64,000 nucleotides of DNA from Garcia nutans (Eukaryota > Streptophyta > Magnoliopsida > Malpighiales > Euphorbiaceae). The stretch spans positions 56,691,501-56,755,500 of the forward strand of contig CANTUV010000026.1 of assembly GCA_947685225.1 (NCBI GenBank), given 5' to 3'. Position 1 is the first letter of the stretch. Each line of letters opens with the position of its first letter. Below, one piece after another: positions 25,382-36,240 of this stretch. A program made the position numbers and the translations under genes. Below the pieces are notes generated by a model that saw nothing but the letters and a program-made list of their open reading frames with translations, had not been told where the DNA came from and did not search any database.

Positions 25382-28300
25382 ATGACGACGGAGCCCAATT
25401 TTTCTTCTGTGGATCGCCTAAACATCGGTCAGTTCTCTCTCCTTCTCTCTTAAATAATCTTCATTTTCGAATTTTATGCGTGAGCGCAATAGTGTGATTA
25501 TTAAGCTACTGAAACCCTATATCGATAGTTAATTTCATGTTAATAGGTAAGCTTTATTTTATTTTTCAGATTACATGAGCTTTCTCTGGTGTTTACTGTA
25601 CTGTTTTATAGTTCTCCTTTACTTGCTAAGTGTTCTCAGTCAAACCAACTGATTTGTATATTCTTTCACAGGAGGAAAGAAATTTTGCCCTACTGTTGAT
25701 ACTTTGACGCAGCGAGAGCCTGATTCGATTCTTGCTGCGATGTTCAGTGGTCGTCATACACTCAGCGAGGACTCTGACAAGGTTTTATCCTTGTGTGTGT
25801 GCGTGTGTAGTGGACGATGTTAAGTGACAATTTATGTTTTGAATTTTGAATTTATATTTAGCTGTTTTTGTTGCAGGGACATGTCTTTGTTGATAGGGAT
25901 GGGAAACATTTTAGGCATATTCTGAATTGGTTGAGAGATGGTGTGGTTCCCACACTTACAGATGCTGAATATTCAGAGCTAATGCGTGAGGCAAAATACT
26001 ATCAGCTACTTGTATGTTGCTAAGTCCAGTTTTTTCTTTTGGGTGCTTTGAAATTTCAATGTATCCATTCTTTTTTGGATGACATGTTGCCTAGAGCTTG
26101 GTATTTAATGTGCATGAAATAAAATTAATATTTCTTTAATGAACCTATGGACCTCTTGTTTCTTTATTTCTTTATTTATGTTTTACTAGGGGCTCATTGA
26201 GGGAATCAATTCAGTCTTGAATAAGAGGAAGGAAGGTGATGAACTGGATACTGAATTGACACGGACAGATATCATCAAGTGTATACAGTCTGAGAGAGTC
26301 CGATTTCGAGGGGTTAATCTTTCTGGCCTTGATCTTTCTAAAATGGTAATCTTTCAGTCCCAAGAGTTCAGAAAAGCTTCTGTCGTACGGGCTCTCTCAA
26401 AGATTCCTTAAGCTTATTTCAATCTTTTCAAATAAGCATACACATATTTATATTTTTTTTCTGGAAATTGGTCCGCAAAGGAGGTTCTACTCTTGTCAGT
26501 AGACAATTTGAAAGGTGGAAAATAACACAGAATGGTTATAACATTGTTCGTACTGTTTCCTCTAATGAGTGGTTTATTGATGTGCAGGATCTTTCATCTG
26601 TTGACTTCAGCTATGCATGTCTTAAAAATGTGTTCTTCTCACGAGCTAATCTTCAATGTGCAAAATTTCGGGTAGGCATATCATTATTATATGTAATGAG
26701 GAATGGATATATGCTATGAGCAAATTTTTGAACTGTACTTCCTAGGGGCCTTCTTTTTGCATCTACTGTATTCCCTTTATACCGAACAACAAATGCCTTC
26801 ATTCCTTTTGTTCAATATTTTAGGGGAAGCCATTATGATTTATGAGGATTAGACCTTGCACATGTAATTTATCTTCTGCAAAGTTACCACTTTTGTGGGG
26901 AAAGAGAAAGGAATGATACTTTCTCTTATTAATTATGGGCATAACATCTGGGACAGGAATGGGATCAAGACAGGGATAATAATTTTATGTCAATACTATT
27001 TCCATGAACAAAATAATGTGAACAAAATGTTTATGTTTATGAAGCATTGTCATCCATTGAAGTTGGTTTTTGTGTTTGATTTGAGATGCTAGATGGTGAT
27101 CATATGCAGTTTTATTAACTGTTAAATTTAATGAATCGCCTAAAATCTTTAAAATGTTCTTTCAGGATGTGGATGCTGAGGGTTCCATATTTCATAATGC
27201 AACTTTACGAGAGTAAGGCACTCAAATTGAAAAAAGATCTCAATTTGTAAAATAAGCAGTATTGTGGAGTATTTTTCTTGATTTTTGTTTTTTGCCTAGG
27301 GAAGATGTGAATTTACTGGTGCAAATCTACGTGGAGCTTTACTAGCTGGTGCTAATCTTCAAAGTGCAAACCTACAAGGTAAAATTGTCTAATTATGCTG
27401 GTGATCTCTCAGAATTCCTTTTAGAATCTTTGTTTAACCTTTAACAAGTGCTCCCAACCAAGGGGTACTTCACATGTTGCACTTTTGCATATTACTGTGG
27501 GATGGCTCTTAATTCTTTGAAATGTCTTATTCATGTTAATACATTGCAAGTAACTGCTGATGCCTTATGGTATTACTCTTGAGCTTGAATACTCGTATAT
27601 GGTCTAAAGAAGCACGTGATTGCTATTATATTGATAGAATATAAGCGCAAGACTTCTCTTGTCCATGAGATGAGATGACATATAGCAAGGATCACACATC
27701 ATAAAATTTCCTTAAAAAATGGAATGTATTGCTATAAGAATAAGAATGTTGAATATGATGAAAGAATGACCTGAATCAAATGCTCCCTTTTTGGCAAATT
27801 CTATCTCAGTTAAGCTCACTTATGATTTTGTATTAAATTCTTTGAGCAACTTTTTATTAAATTCTTGAAATGACTGTCGCATAGAAGGTCAATGTGTGGA
27901 TCGGCCTTCTGAATATGATTGTGTTTTGTTACATTGCAGATGCATGTCTAGTAGATTGCAGTTTCTGTGGAGCAGATCTTCGATCTGCACACTTACAGGT
28001 TCAACATTTGTTGATTCTTAAAGCATTTAGAACTTTTCATTTTTGAGAATTCCTCTTTATCTAGGTTCACCAAAGTTTTTTAAATGTTTTATTATCATGT
28101 TGAGTTGTTAATTTGGTGTTTGATGACTCTACAAATAGCTTAGGCCTGTCTGAGACTTATTTGCTGTTAGAATTAGTAGACCTAATTTGATCCACAGTTT
28201 GAAGCATCCAATGAGTTAAAGCTTGGACAAAAAGGTTGCAGTCTTCGTTATGACGGCCTTGCATTCAAAACATCTGTCTTTGTTATGAAGGCCTTGCATT

Positions 28301-29860
28301 CAAAATATCTGTTGATGATGCAGTTGAATGCAGCTGTCACTTTCACGAATATAATTTTTAAACATGAACTCTGTAGTCTAATAATACTTTCACATTTATA
28401 AGCCATCACTAGAAATTCATTAGAGAATTAAAAGATGTCAACAGGGTGCTTCTTCCTATGACAATACAAATTAAAATAACTCATGATAACGAATAGAAGA
28501 TAAGAGGTAATGAGTGGGTTTCGAGGATCTTTTCCCCCTTAGGAGGATCAGTTCTACTATAATTTGGTTGGTTATTGTCATTCATTATGAATGTAAAGCT
28601 AGTTGAAGAAATCTTTTTTTTTTGGTTAACAATAATGTAAGTAAATTAACTATCAAGCTTTGGTTTGGTGGCTAAGAGCGTTGTTACTCTCGCTTAGGTT
28701 TCAAGTTCGAGTCCTAAGTATTTTCCCTCCTCCACATGTAATTAATAAAAAAAATAATGTAAATAAATTAGCCAATTTGTTATTCTTTTCATTCTGCTTT
28801 GGAAGTTATTTTGATGTACTAATATATATAGTCGCTTGATCTTAGACTGCCGACCTTACCAATGCCAACCTGGAAGGGGCTAATCTAGAAGGAGCAAATT
28901 TAAAGGTAAAATTCTTATTGGAAGAGAACCGTGGATATATTCATAAACTGATAATAATAGTCACTCATAAGGAGGAATCAAACATGGAGAATGATGGGCT
29001 TTTTGCCCAATTTAGACGATTAAGGAATTAATAACAAAATAAAGAACAAAAGCAAGACGGTCATCTCTTGGGAAAAAAATAATTAGGGGAAAAGCTGTCT
29101 GGTACAAAAATGATGAATGTCTTCATAAATTTATGTCAAGGATTGCACTTGAGATGAGAAATCAAGCAAGAGGTTGTTGGGCTCTGATTTAGGCAATTAA
29201 ATTAATGGATGCTACAGAATAAAGAACAAGCCCAGGAAGGGAATTTTCTGCATACGCTATGTAGCTTCTATTGATGATTCATTCTAACCATGTTTATTTC
29301 AGGGTGCAAAGCTGAACAATGCCAATTTGAAAGGTGCAAACCTTCAACGAGCTTATCTACGACATGTTAATCTTCAGAACACAGTGAGTAAAATTTTGTT
29401 GCAATGATGTGATTTTTACTGGATATGATATGAACTAGGCAATTCTTCTCAATTTCTTGGCCTGTCAATTTCAGAACTGCCCTTGCATTTGCCATACTAT
29501 GAAATTCCTGAAATATATGCTTCTGTAGTGGCCATGAGTTTATTTTTCAGCTTTGCACTGTACTTAAGTGACTCATTTTTTGGGGAGCCAATTTGTCCTT
29601 TCGTGCCAAAACATTCAAAGTAGACATGGTAAATGCCTACATCAGAAGTAATTTTAGAAGTGTTAAAGATGCCATTGATATGTAGACAAGATTAATCATA
29701 TTGTTGTAGAATAAAGGATAAAGGAGGAGGGGAACTTTTATGATTACATTTTTTTTACGCTAAATGCACCATCTGGTTTAGATAACTTAATATCATGTTT
29801 ACCCAGCATTTGGAAAATGCAAAGCTTGATGGTGCCAATTTGCTTGGAGCAATTCGATAA
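25382..29860 (+). CDS. FIP2: FIP2-type BTB/T1 (KCTD-like) and pentapeptide-repeat protein
   Basis: Eleven exons join in frame: 25382-25427, 25672-25781, 25877-26011, 26190-26345, 26588-26671, 27166-27212, 27305-27378, 27940-27998, 28846-28905, 29303-29383, 29807-29860, giving 301 residues and TAA. A K+-channel-tetramerisation-type BTB domain covers about residues 12-100 (LNIGGKKFCPTVDTLTQREP, then DRDGKHFRHILNWLRDG and EAKYYQLL). After a linker, A(N/D)LxG-type pentapeptide repeats run from about residue 137 to the end (ANLEGANLEGANLKGAKL, ANLKGANLQRAYL, ending ANLLGAIR), predicting a right-handed quadrilateral beta-helix. The architecture and length match the Arabidopsis protein described as FH (formin) protein interacting protein FIP2 (about 298 aa). 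Plant BTB proteins often act as oligomerising adaptors; the biochemical role here is inferred. The exon at 27305 uses an AAG acceptor 5 nt downstream of a TAG that would shift the frame. Confidence 0.92.
28243..28312. repeat. Tandem duplication of ~35 bp in a FIP2 intron
   Basis: Units at 28243-28277 and 28278-28312 share cggccttgcattcaaaac / aggccttgcattcaaaat with a few mismatches. Confidence 0.8.
28631..28770 (+). mobile_element. Very short SINE (~104 bp body) in a FIP2 intron
   Basis: The body is about 28649-28752. It contains an A-box-like tggctaagagc, a B-box-like ggtttcaagttcgagtcc and a short A-rich tail (taataaaaaaa). It is flanked by an 18-bp duplication, aataatgtaagtaaatta at 28631-28648 and aataatgtaaataaatta at 28753-28770 (one mismatch). 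Long target-site duplications and an A tail indicate LINE-mediated retrotransposition. The body is little longer than a tRNA and has no cloverleaf expected of a functional tRNA. I do not recognise the family. Confidence 0.8.
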
Positions 29861-31736
29861 GATTGGAGCATAGGTGGACATGCCGGAATGAGCAGAAAAT
29901 GTTATTTGTCCTTGTGAGTAACCCTATTCCCTATCTTTCCAGTAGATACATGTATTGTAAAATTGAGGTGCAAATTGTGGATGGTTTAACTGAATCAATT
30001 TGAAGTATCTGTTCATAATGAACCTGTCATGTTGAAACGGTGTAGTTTTTTGTGTTGACAGAGTACAGAGTGTTTACTGTTCCAACTTCTTTGAGCTTTG
30101 CTTAATGATTTCGTGGGAGTCGTGTGTGTTTAATGTGAACCAAAGTCTTTGGCAATTAATTAAAACTCAAGCCAGTTCACACATTTTATTTATGCTTTTA
30201 TTTTGATTAGTTTGGGCGTCTACTGGATTTCAGCAATTATAAAAAAAATAAATTTGGAGACGTGGAAGTAGAATGGGATAGGTATGGTGTAGCAACAAGA
30301 TAGCACTCCTCGTTTTGTTGGCAGCCGACCAGAAGGACCACGTGTCAGTCAATAAATAAAAGGATAAGGAAATTAGGTTTTCTATGATTTTTTAGGTTTT
30401 CTATGATTTTTTTCAACGGAGATAAATTAATGACAGCACCTCACCTGTTCCAAGAAGATATTTGGGAAGGTAATAGTATGAGGATAAAGAAGCAGTGCAA
30501 GTGGGTCCGCAGAAAACTGATTTATGAGCAGCATGTGCATTTGCGAATCTTATGATTTTATTTTTCATTTTACTTTGATGAGAAGGTGCGATGCAGAGTA
30601 ATTATATAAACTATACTCGGGAAGTGATTTGCCGCAATTCGTGCTGTGTCCATTTTTATTATGATCAACAGTCCTAGCGATTGTCTTTTATCCTTTTTCC
30701 TACCTTTTCTTCTGTACAATTTTTTTTCTATTTTTTCTACAAAATAATAGTTAGGCAAAAAATCACACCACGTGTTTAAAGTAATGCCCTTTCGCATGCG
30801 ATATTAGAGCACTATACGACATTGCCAAGTAACGAGACTGATACCTGATTGATGTTCTAATTGGTGTTTGAACTTGGATTTCGTTAAATAGTAAATTAAT
30901 ATTTTTTTAATTTTTAATTGAAGTTGAAACTCGTTATATTTTAATATTTTGACGATTTTAGTAGTTTTTAGGCAAAATATGTACTTAAAATTTTTATTTT
31001 CGATAATATCAAATACAATTTCATATACCTTGAAAAAAAATTACAATTTCATATTGGTAAATTATGAGATTTTCTACTTATTTCTCGCTTCTTCAATGGA
31101 GGTGGTGCCTCAGATCATTTTGCATTTAACCATGCGTATTGGATTGCAGATGCAACGTCAAAAATTTTCTGAACAAAAAAGGGTCTATTTTGTTATTAAT
31201 AATGATTAGAAAGCTGAAAGTTGTTTAATGTATCATGCTATAACAAATGTACAGTTAATTCCATATATAATATATTTTATAGGTAAGAGGGGTATCACCC
31301 GGAAAATTAATATTGAATAATTCCGAAAGAAAGTATAGAAATTATCTATATTTTTGTTGATAAAAGGAATTTGTATGATTGAAAAATGCATGTACACAGT
31401 ATGCATTTGTTTCTAAATAAATAACAAAAAAAAAAAAACTTTTCTTACCCTTTAATTTATTCCCTTATTTTCGGAGAGCAATAATCTTGAAGTGTAGATT
31501 AGAAGTTTTAAACAGGCTGAAAATTGTCCTTGGGTCCCCCCGTTAACATCTTTTTTAATTTCCTAGCAAAATACTTAGTGGTCATACGAGCGTGAGACCA
31601 TCATAAAAAAAAAGCATGATTTTCGAAAATAATCACTTTGCATAATAACTTACTGATATTAGACAGGTGCAGGTGTCCACACAAAATGAATCTCCTAATT
31701 TTATCATCATCAACTAATCCATTTCCCTACTTCAGC

Positions 31737-31737
<1 letters not shown>

Positions 31738-31768
<31 letters not shown>
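31738..31768. repeat. (TAA)n microsatellite
   Basis: About ten uninterrupted TAA/AAT units. Confidence 0.95.
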
Positions 31769-31769
<1 letters not shown>

Positions 31770-31798
31770 CATTCAATTCGCATGTATTTTCAAGTAGA

Positions 31799-32225
31799 CA
31801 CGTGACCCCACTCTGTGTGAACCAATAACTTCACTTTTACAACCATTGGGCACCATATTATAAGGAGAACTAATTTTATATGTATTTATATAATAATTAC
31901 TTAGATAATTTCTCTTCTCAATCAAAATTACACGTGGCATTTTCACAACCATTAAAAAATTATCCTTTTAAATTACATGTTGTACGTATTTAAATTTGAA
32001 TAATCATCTTTAACAAGCGAACAGCCGCTACTTTGGCGCCTCTAATTAGGGACTTAATTAGAACTTTCCATGTCCTTTGAAAAATGGGATCAGATCAAAT
32101 ACGTGTGAGTTTAATTACATTTATCAACAAAAAGTGTGTAGAATCCGTGTGCCACTAAAACTGGGGCATTTATGTGATTTCAATTTTGATTAATTTAATT
32201 TTCTTCTCCATATTTGCCTATAAAA
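31799..32225 (+). promoter_or_regulatory. Dehydrin promoter with ABRE/G-box motifs and TATA box
   Basis: Upstream of the dehydrin start are CACGTG at 31799-31804, CACGTGGC (a strong ABRE core) at 31931-31938, and tacgtgtg at about 32100. A TATA-like tataaaa starts at 32219, about 87 bases before the ATG. ABRE clusters are typical of ABA- and desiccation-responsive dehydrin promoters; that regulation is inferred here. Confidence 0.6.
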
Positions 32226-32305
32226 AAAGACTCAATCCTGCACTCGTTTTTCTCCATTGGATCATATCAATCCAAAAATCAAGAAGAGAGAGAAAGTAAA
32301 AGAAA

Positions 32306-32578
32306 ATGTCAGGAATCATTCACAAGATTGAAGAGACTCTCCACATTGGAGGGCACAAAGATGAACATAAGAAGGAAGACCATCACAAAGGAGAGTCTCA
32401 TGATCAACATGGTCACAAAGAAGGTGAACACAAGGAAGGAATGATGGACAAGATCAAAGATAAGATACATGGAGCTGAACATGGTCATGATGGTGATAAC
32501 GACAAGAAGAAGAAGAAGAAGAAGGAAAAGAAGAAGCATGAACATGGTCACAGCAGCAGTGACAGCGACAGTGATTAG
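32306..32578 (+). CDS. HIRD11: Histidine-rich KS-type dehydrin (HIRD11-like)
   Basis: An uninterrupted 90-residue frame. The N-terminus MSGIIHKIEETLHIGG matches the start of KS-type dehydrins. The K-segment KEGMMDKIKDKIHG lies at residues 43-56, a lysine run at 67-77, and the protein ends in the S-segment SSSDSDSD (83-90). Sixteen of 90 residues are histidine, including HxH and HH pairs consistent with metal binding. This architecture and length match Arabidopsis HIRD11, a metal-binding, intrinsically disordered, stress-associated protein that protects enzymes. The hydrophobic frame on the opposite strand is a shadow of this composition. Expression under ABA, cold or drought is suggested by the upstream ABRE motifs. 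Confidence 0.93.
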   Translation: MSGIIHKIEETLHIGGHKDEHKKEDHHKGESHDQHGHKEGEHKEGMMDKIKDKIHGAEHGHDGDNDKKKKKKKEKKKHEHGHSSSDSDSD

Positions 32579-33910
32579 TTAAATTCTAATTACTAAATAA
32601 ATACTGCTGATCTGAATTATCTAGGTAATTTTGTTTTCCTTTTTCATCTTATTTTTCTTTCATTCCCTTTTAATTTTTAAGAAAAAAAACTTGGCATCAA
32701 TATGGGTTATTGCAGTCAAATCAATATTAAAAAAAATTAATACAATGGTCAAGTTCAAGTAATACCAAGAGATCTTGAATTTCTATTTTAATTAATAAAA
32801 TGGTTTTTAATTTGTCATTTATATATCATTTTTTTATATAAAAATTTCCCTTGCAGGTGTACTGGAATATGTGCATATCCAAGGTTTTTCTATAAGTGTG
32901 AGGTTTGCAGAAAATAGAAGGGAAAAAAAAAAGTCTTTGTCAAGTTTGATATTTTGGATGTTGTGATGTTATTATTATATATGGTGTCCATGTAGTTTTG
33001 AATGTAAATCCAAATATTGTACTATAATAAGGATTTGTTAATAATAAATCTTGTTTGTGTTTTATTTCTTGAATTTTCTATTACAAACAACATGTGCGTT
33101 TGTAAAAAAAATACATATATATATATATATATAATTCTCGTACTCGACGAGTGACTAAAAAATGTCACATTTCAGTAATTTTGTTATTTTTGATGATTTG
33201 AATCTCTAATTTTATGGAAATCCAATTATTTTAAGTGATTAATATTGATCATAAATGTATTCTTAAGAATATTTTTTTTTCTTTAAAGGTTTTCGTGTGG
33301 GAAAGAGATAAAAAAAAGTAAATATTGGAGTGGAGAAATTTCCCAAGTCATGAATAACACAAAAAAAAAAATTAAATTTAAAATATATATTTTTTTATCT
33401 TTTCAACTAGGATATTGAAAGAGAGCAGAGAATAAAATTATTAACGTGTTGCAATTTTATTTTCAGATATAATATAATGAATTCAAATTACACACAAATA
33501 ATTTGTTATTCAAAATTATTGTATTTTTTTTTTAAAAAAGAATTAAATAACTATTTTTTTAATCAATAAGGGAAATGCCTTTGCTCTAAAGGGAGCAATT
33601 TCATTTTCTGTTTGCTAAACGAAACTTTAACATTTAAAATGGACTTGGAAACAATCTTTTAATATTTCTTAACTATTTTTAATAAATCCTAAAAAAATTT
33701 CCATTCGATAACCCAACGCTAGTAACCTAGCGGTCGATATTTATACGTGTCGAGCATGCAGACAAAAAAGGCCCAATTGGGATTTTGCCTTTAAATATCC
33801 GAAGTCCATTAGCTGTTTTGAACCTTAACCATATAAGGCAAAGACCACTTATATAGCCGGCCCGCATATCCACTCCACCTGACCCACTAAAATTTTGAGC
33901 TTTAATTGTA

Positions 33911-34199
33911 GGGTTTTTAATAAAAATATATAAAAATTAAAAATAATCTAAATTTATCATATTTATAAAATATTTATTAAAATATTAAAATTTATAAAAT
34001 ATTTATCAAAATATCAGATTTTTATTAGTTTACAATAAATTTATAAATTTTACAATGAATTTATAATTAGTTTACAATGAATTTATAATGAATTTAAAAA
34101 TTTTACAACGGTTTATAATGAATTTACAATGAGTTTATAATAAAATAATTAAAATATCTCTGATAAAAAAATAAAAATTTATAAAAATATAGTAGAGGG
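33911..34199. repeat. Dispersed AT-rich repeat, copy 1
   Basis: A ~290-bp segment with recurring tttataatgaatttacaa-like motifs, bounded by ggg at both sides. A diverged copy in reverse orientation lies at about 45810-46045, with the shared block aaatatttatcaaaatat. Confidence 0.5.
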
Positions 34200-34522
34200 T
34201 AATATTTTCTCTTAATTTTATATTTGAGCAAATTATGTAATATGTCACTTATATATATATATTGTAATTTTTAGAAAAATTTTGAAATATTATTATTTTT
34301 TTAAATTTAAGTGAAGGTCATATATATATTTTTAAAAGTTCATATATATATGTATACATTTCTAGAGATGTAGCATTTTTTAAATTAAAAATTAAAAAGT
34401 AAATATTTAAAGAAAAAAAGTAAATGTTTTTAAAAAATATTTCGATTTTTAAGATATTTTTTTATAATTTTTTATATATATTTAATTAGGCCCACTTTTA
34501 ATTTCATATAAAATATTAATAT

Positions 34523-34586
34523 ATGCTTGTTATTGTAAATGCTATGATTTAGTTATGCTTGTTATTGTAAATGCTATGATTTAGTT
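34523..34586. repeat. Exact 32-bp tandem duplication
   Basis: The unit atgcttgttattgtaaatgc plus 12 further bases is repeated perfectly at 34523-34554 and 34555-34586. Confidence 0.95.
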
Positions 34587-35059
34587 TTCTCCAATATTAA
34601 AATTCTCCGTCCTAGTCTCTTTTATAAGGTCTTAATATGAACAAGTAATTAATAATAATTTTAAGCACAGGGTAATGAGATTAAAACTTTCTTTAATTGC
34701 TAGAGAGGAAGAGAATAACACAAAAAGAGAGTTGGATTGGGTGGAACAAATAATATTTATTTCTGTTAATTATTAAATTATTAGACACTGTCACGCTAAT
34801 ATTTGTTTTCAATAGTTAATGATTATATTTTTTTTATAATGAAAGATTAAGGAATAAGATTATTATTGATATTAAATCAGATTAAAATTTATAAATTAAG
34901 AGAAAAATTAATATTGTCTGTGCCCAGTAGGGAGAACATGACCAATCCTCATGACCAAGTATATAAGTTGATACTAATAATGGTCACCATCATTAATAGC
35001 CATGAAAGTGCCACTTTGCTCCCAAGCAATCATCCTACTGCCCTGCACTTTTTTAAATC

Positions 35060-36240
35060 TGTTGTGCCTGATTATGACTGTAAAACCTAGAATTTACAAG
35101 TAAAATTCTCTTTTGCATCAGCTTATAACTATGTTCGTGCCAAAAGAGGGACTAGATTATCTTATGCTTCAATTTGGCACACTAAAATTCCGAAACACAT
35201 CTCTTTTTTCACCTGGAGAGTACTTAACAATGCCCTTCCAATGCATGAAAACTTGCAGAAATTTGGTATTTCGGGTCCTTCTGTTTGTCCTTTGTGCTAC
35301 AACGCAGCTGAATCTTTTGATCACATTTTCCTGCTATGTTGTCATGTCCAGAAGATTTGGGAATACTATGAATATTTTTTCTCTGAACTTAGACCAGCTC
35401 ATAGTTCTCTTCGTCAACAACTGATAGCTTGGTGGATGACTAGTAAGCAAAACATCGTTGGCATTCTTCGTCGCCTCATTCCCCAGGTCATTTTATGGCA
35501 TGTATGGAAGGTATATTGTTCGAAAATGTGGGGAGATGGCAGTTTCTGGATAGGCATTTTACAACAACAGGTTGAAACCTTCATCTTCAATTGGGGAGTT
35601 GCCAACTCATCACCTAAACTAAGCGGGCAGCTCCCTGCTGCTCTAAAAGACCTTATGCCTGCTGGTTTTGGTACTTTGCAGCGGAGACCAGTCCTGGTCA
35701 AATGGGTAAAGCCCTCTAGAGCCCGCTACAAAATGAACGTTGATGGTTCATTTTCCACACGAAAGGCAGCTGGCGGGTTTGTTATAAGAGACAAGAATGG
35801 TGATTTTGTCACTGGCCACGGGTTCCTTCTTGAAGCTAACAGTCCTTGGCAAGCTGAACTACAAGCATTATATGCGGCAGTTTCCTGGTTTTCAAATGTT
35901 TTTGGCAGTGAAGTTGAGATTGAAATGGATTCACAAGAGGTTGTTTCTCTGGTTCATACAGGACATGCTCAAACATCTGATTGGAAGCTTCACTTTATTC
36001 GTCATTTTATGCTTTACACTGGATCATCACTTTCACATATTTATCGAGAGGCGAACCAAGTTTCTCATAATTTAGCTAACTTGAGTAGGCTTAATGCATG
36101 TAATTTTTATTTCCGCACCTTTGCTTCCCTACCTTCTCTTATAAAAGGTTTGGTGAAAACTGAATGTATTGGTTTACCATTTATTCGCATTAAATAAAAA
36201 AAAATTTTTTCCTTGGCGGTGCCGCCTGCCTTTATATAAA
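35060..36240 (+). mobile_element. 5'-truncated LINE remnant with intact RNase H frame
   Basis: From about 35090 the frame reads as the zf-RVT region of a plant LINE (VKFSFASAYNYVRA, SIWHTKIPKHISFFTWRVL, NALPMHENLQKFG, then CPLCYNAAESFDHIFLLC). It continues without a stop through an RNase H domain to TAA at 36195-36197. RNase H landmarks are KMNVDGSF (first catalytic D, codon 35742-35744), WQAELQALYAAVSWF (E), EIEMDSQEVV (D) and YREANQVSHNLANL. The final acidic position appears as N. A single TAG at 35088-35090 interrupts the frame upstream, and no reverse transcriptase core is present. The 3' end has ccttggcggtgccgcctgcc followed by an A-rich tail (about 36237-36250). It belongs to a different subfamily from the minus-strand remnant at 11.25-12.9 kb. 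Confidence 0.85.

Larger units (their letters stand above)
29861..32305. other. Intergenic region between FIP2 and the dehydrin gene
   Basis: About 2.4 kb without a supportable gene. The first few hundred bases are FIP2 3' UTR. A small duplication (ttaggttttctatgattttt-like, twice) lies near 30372-30412, and a (TAA)n microsatellite at about 31738-31768. The final ~500 bases form the dehydrin promoter, listed separately. A 75-residue minus-strand frame at 30570-30797 has no recognisable features. Confidence 0.6.
32579..35059. other. AT-rich intergenic DNA with small repeats
   Basis: Dehydrin 3' UTR, then about 2.3 kb of AT-rich DNA. It contains (TA)n at about 33113-33132, a dispersed repeat at 33911-34199 and an exact 32-bp duplication at 34523-34586. 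No gene is seen. Confidence 0.6.

Noticed and set aside
28649..28752. Functional tRNA gene
   Set aside because: Only A-box and B-box-like words are present, the acceptor stem does not pair, and target duplications flank it.
32309..32551. Minus-strand hydrophobic 80-residue frame
   Set aside because: It is the antisense shadow of the lysine- and histidine-rich dehydrin codons.
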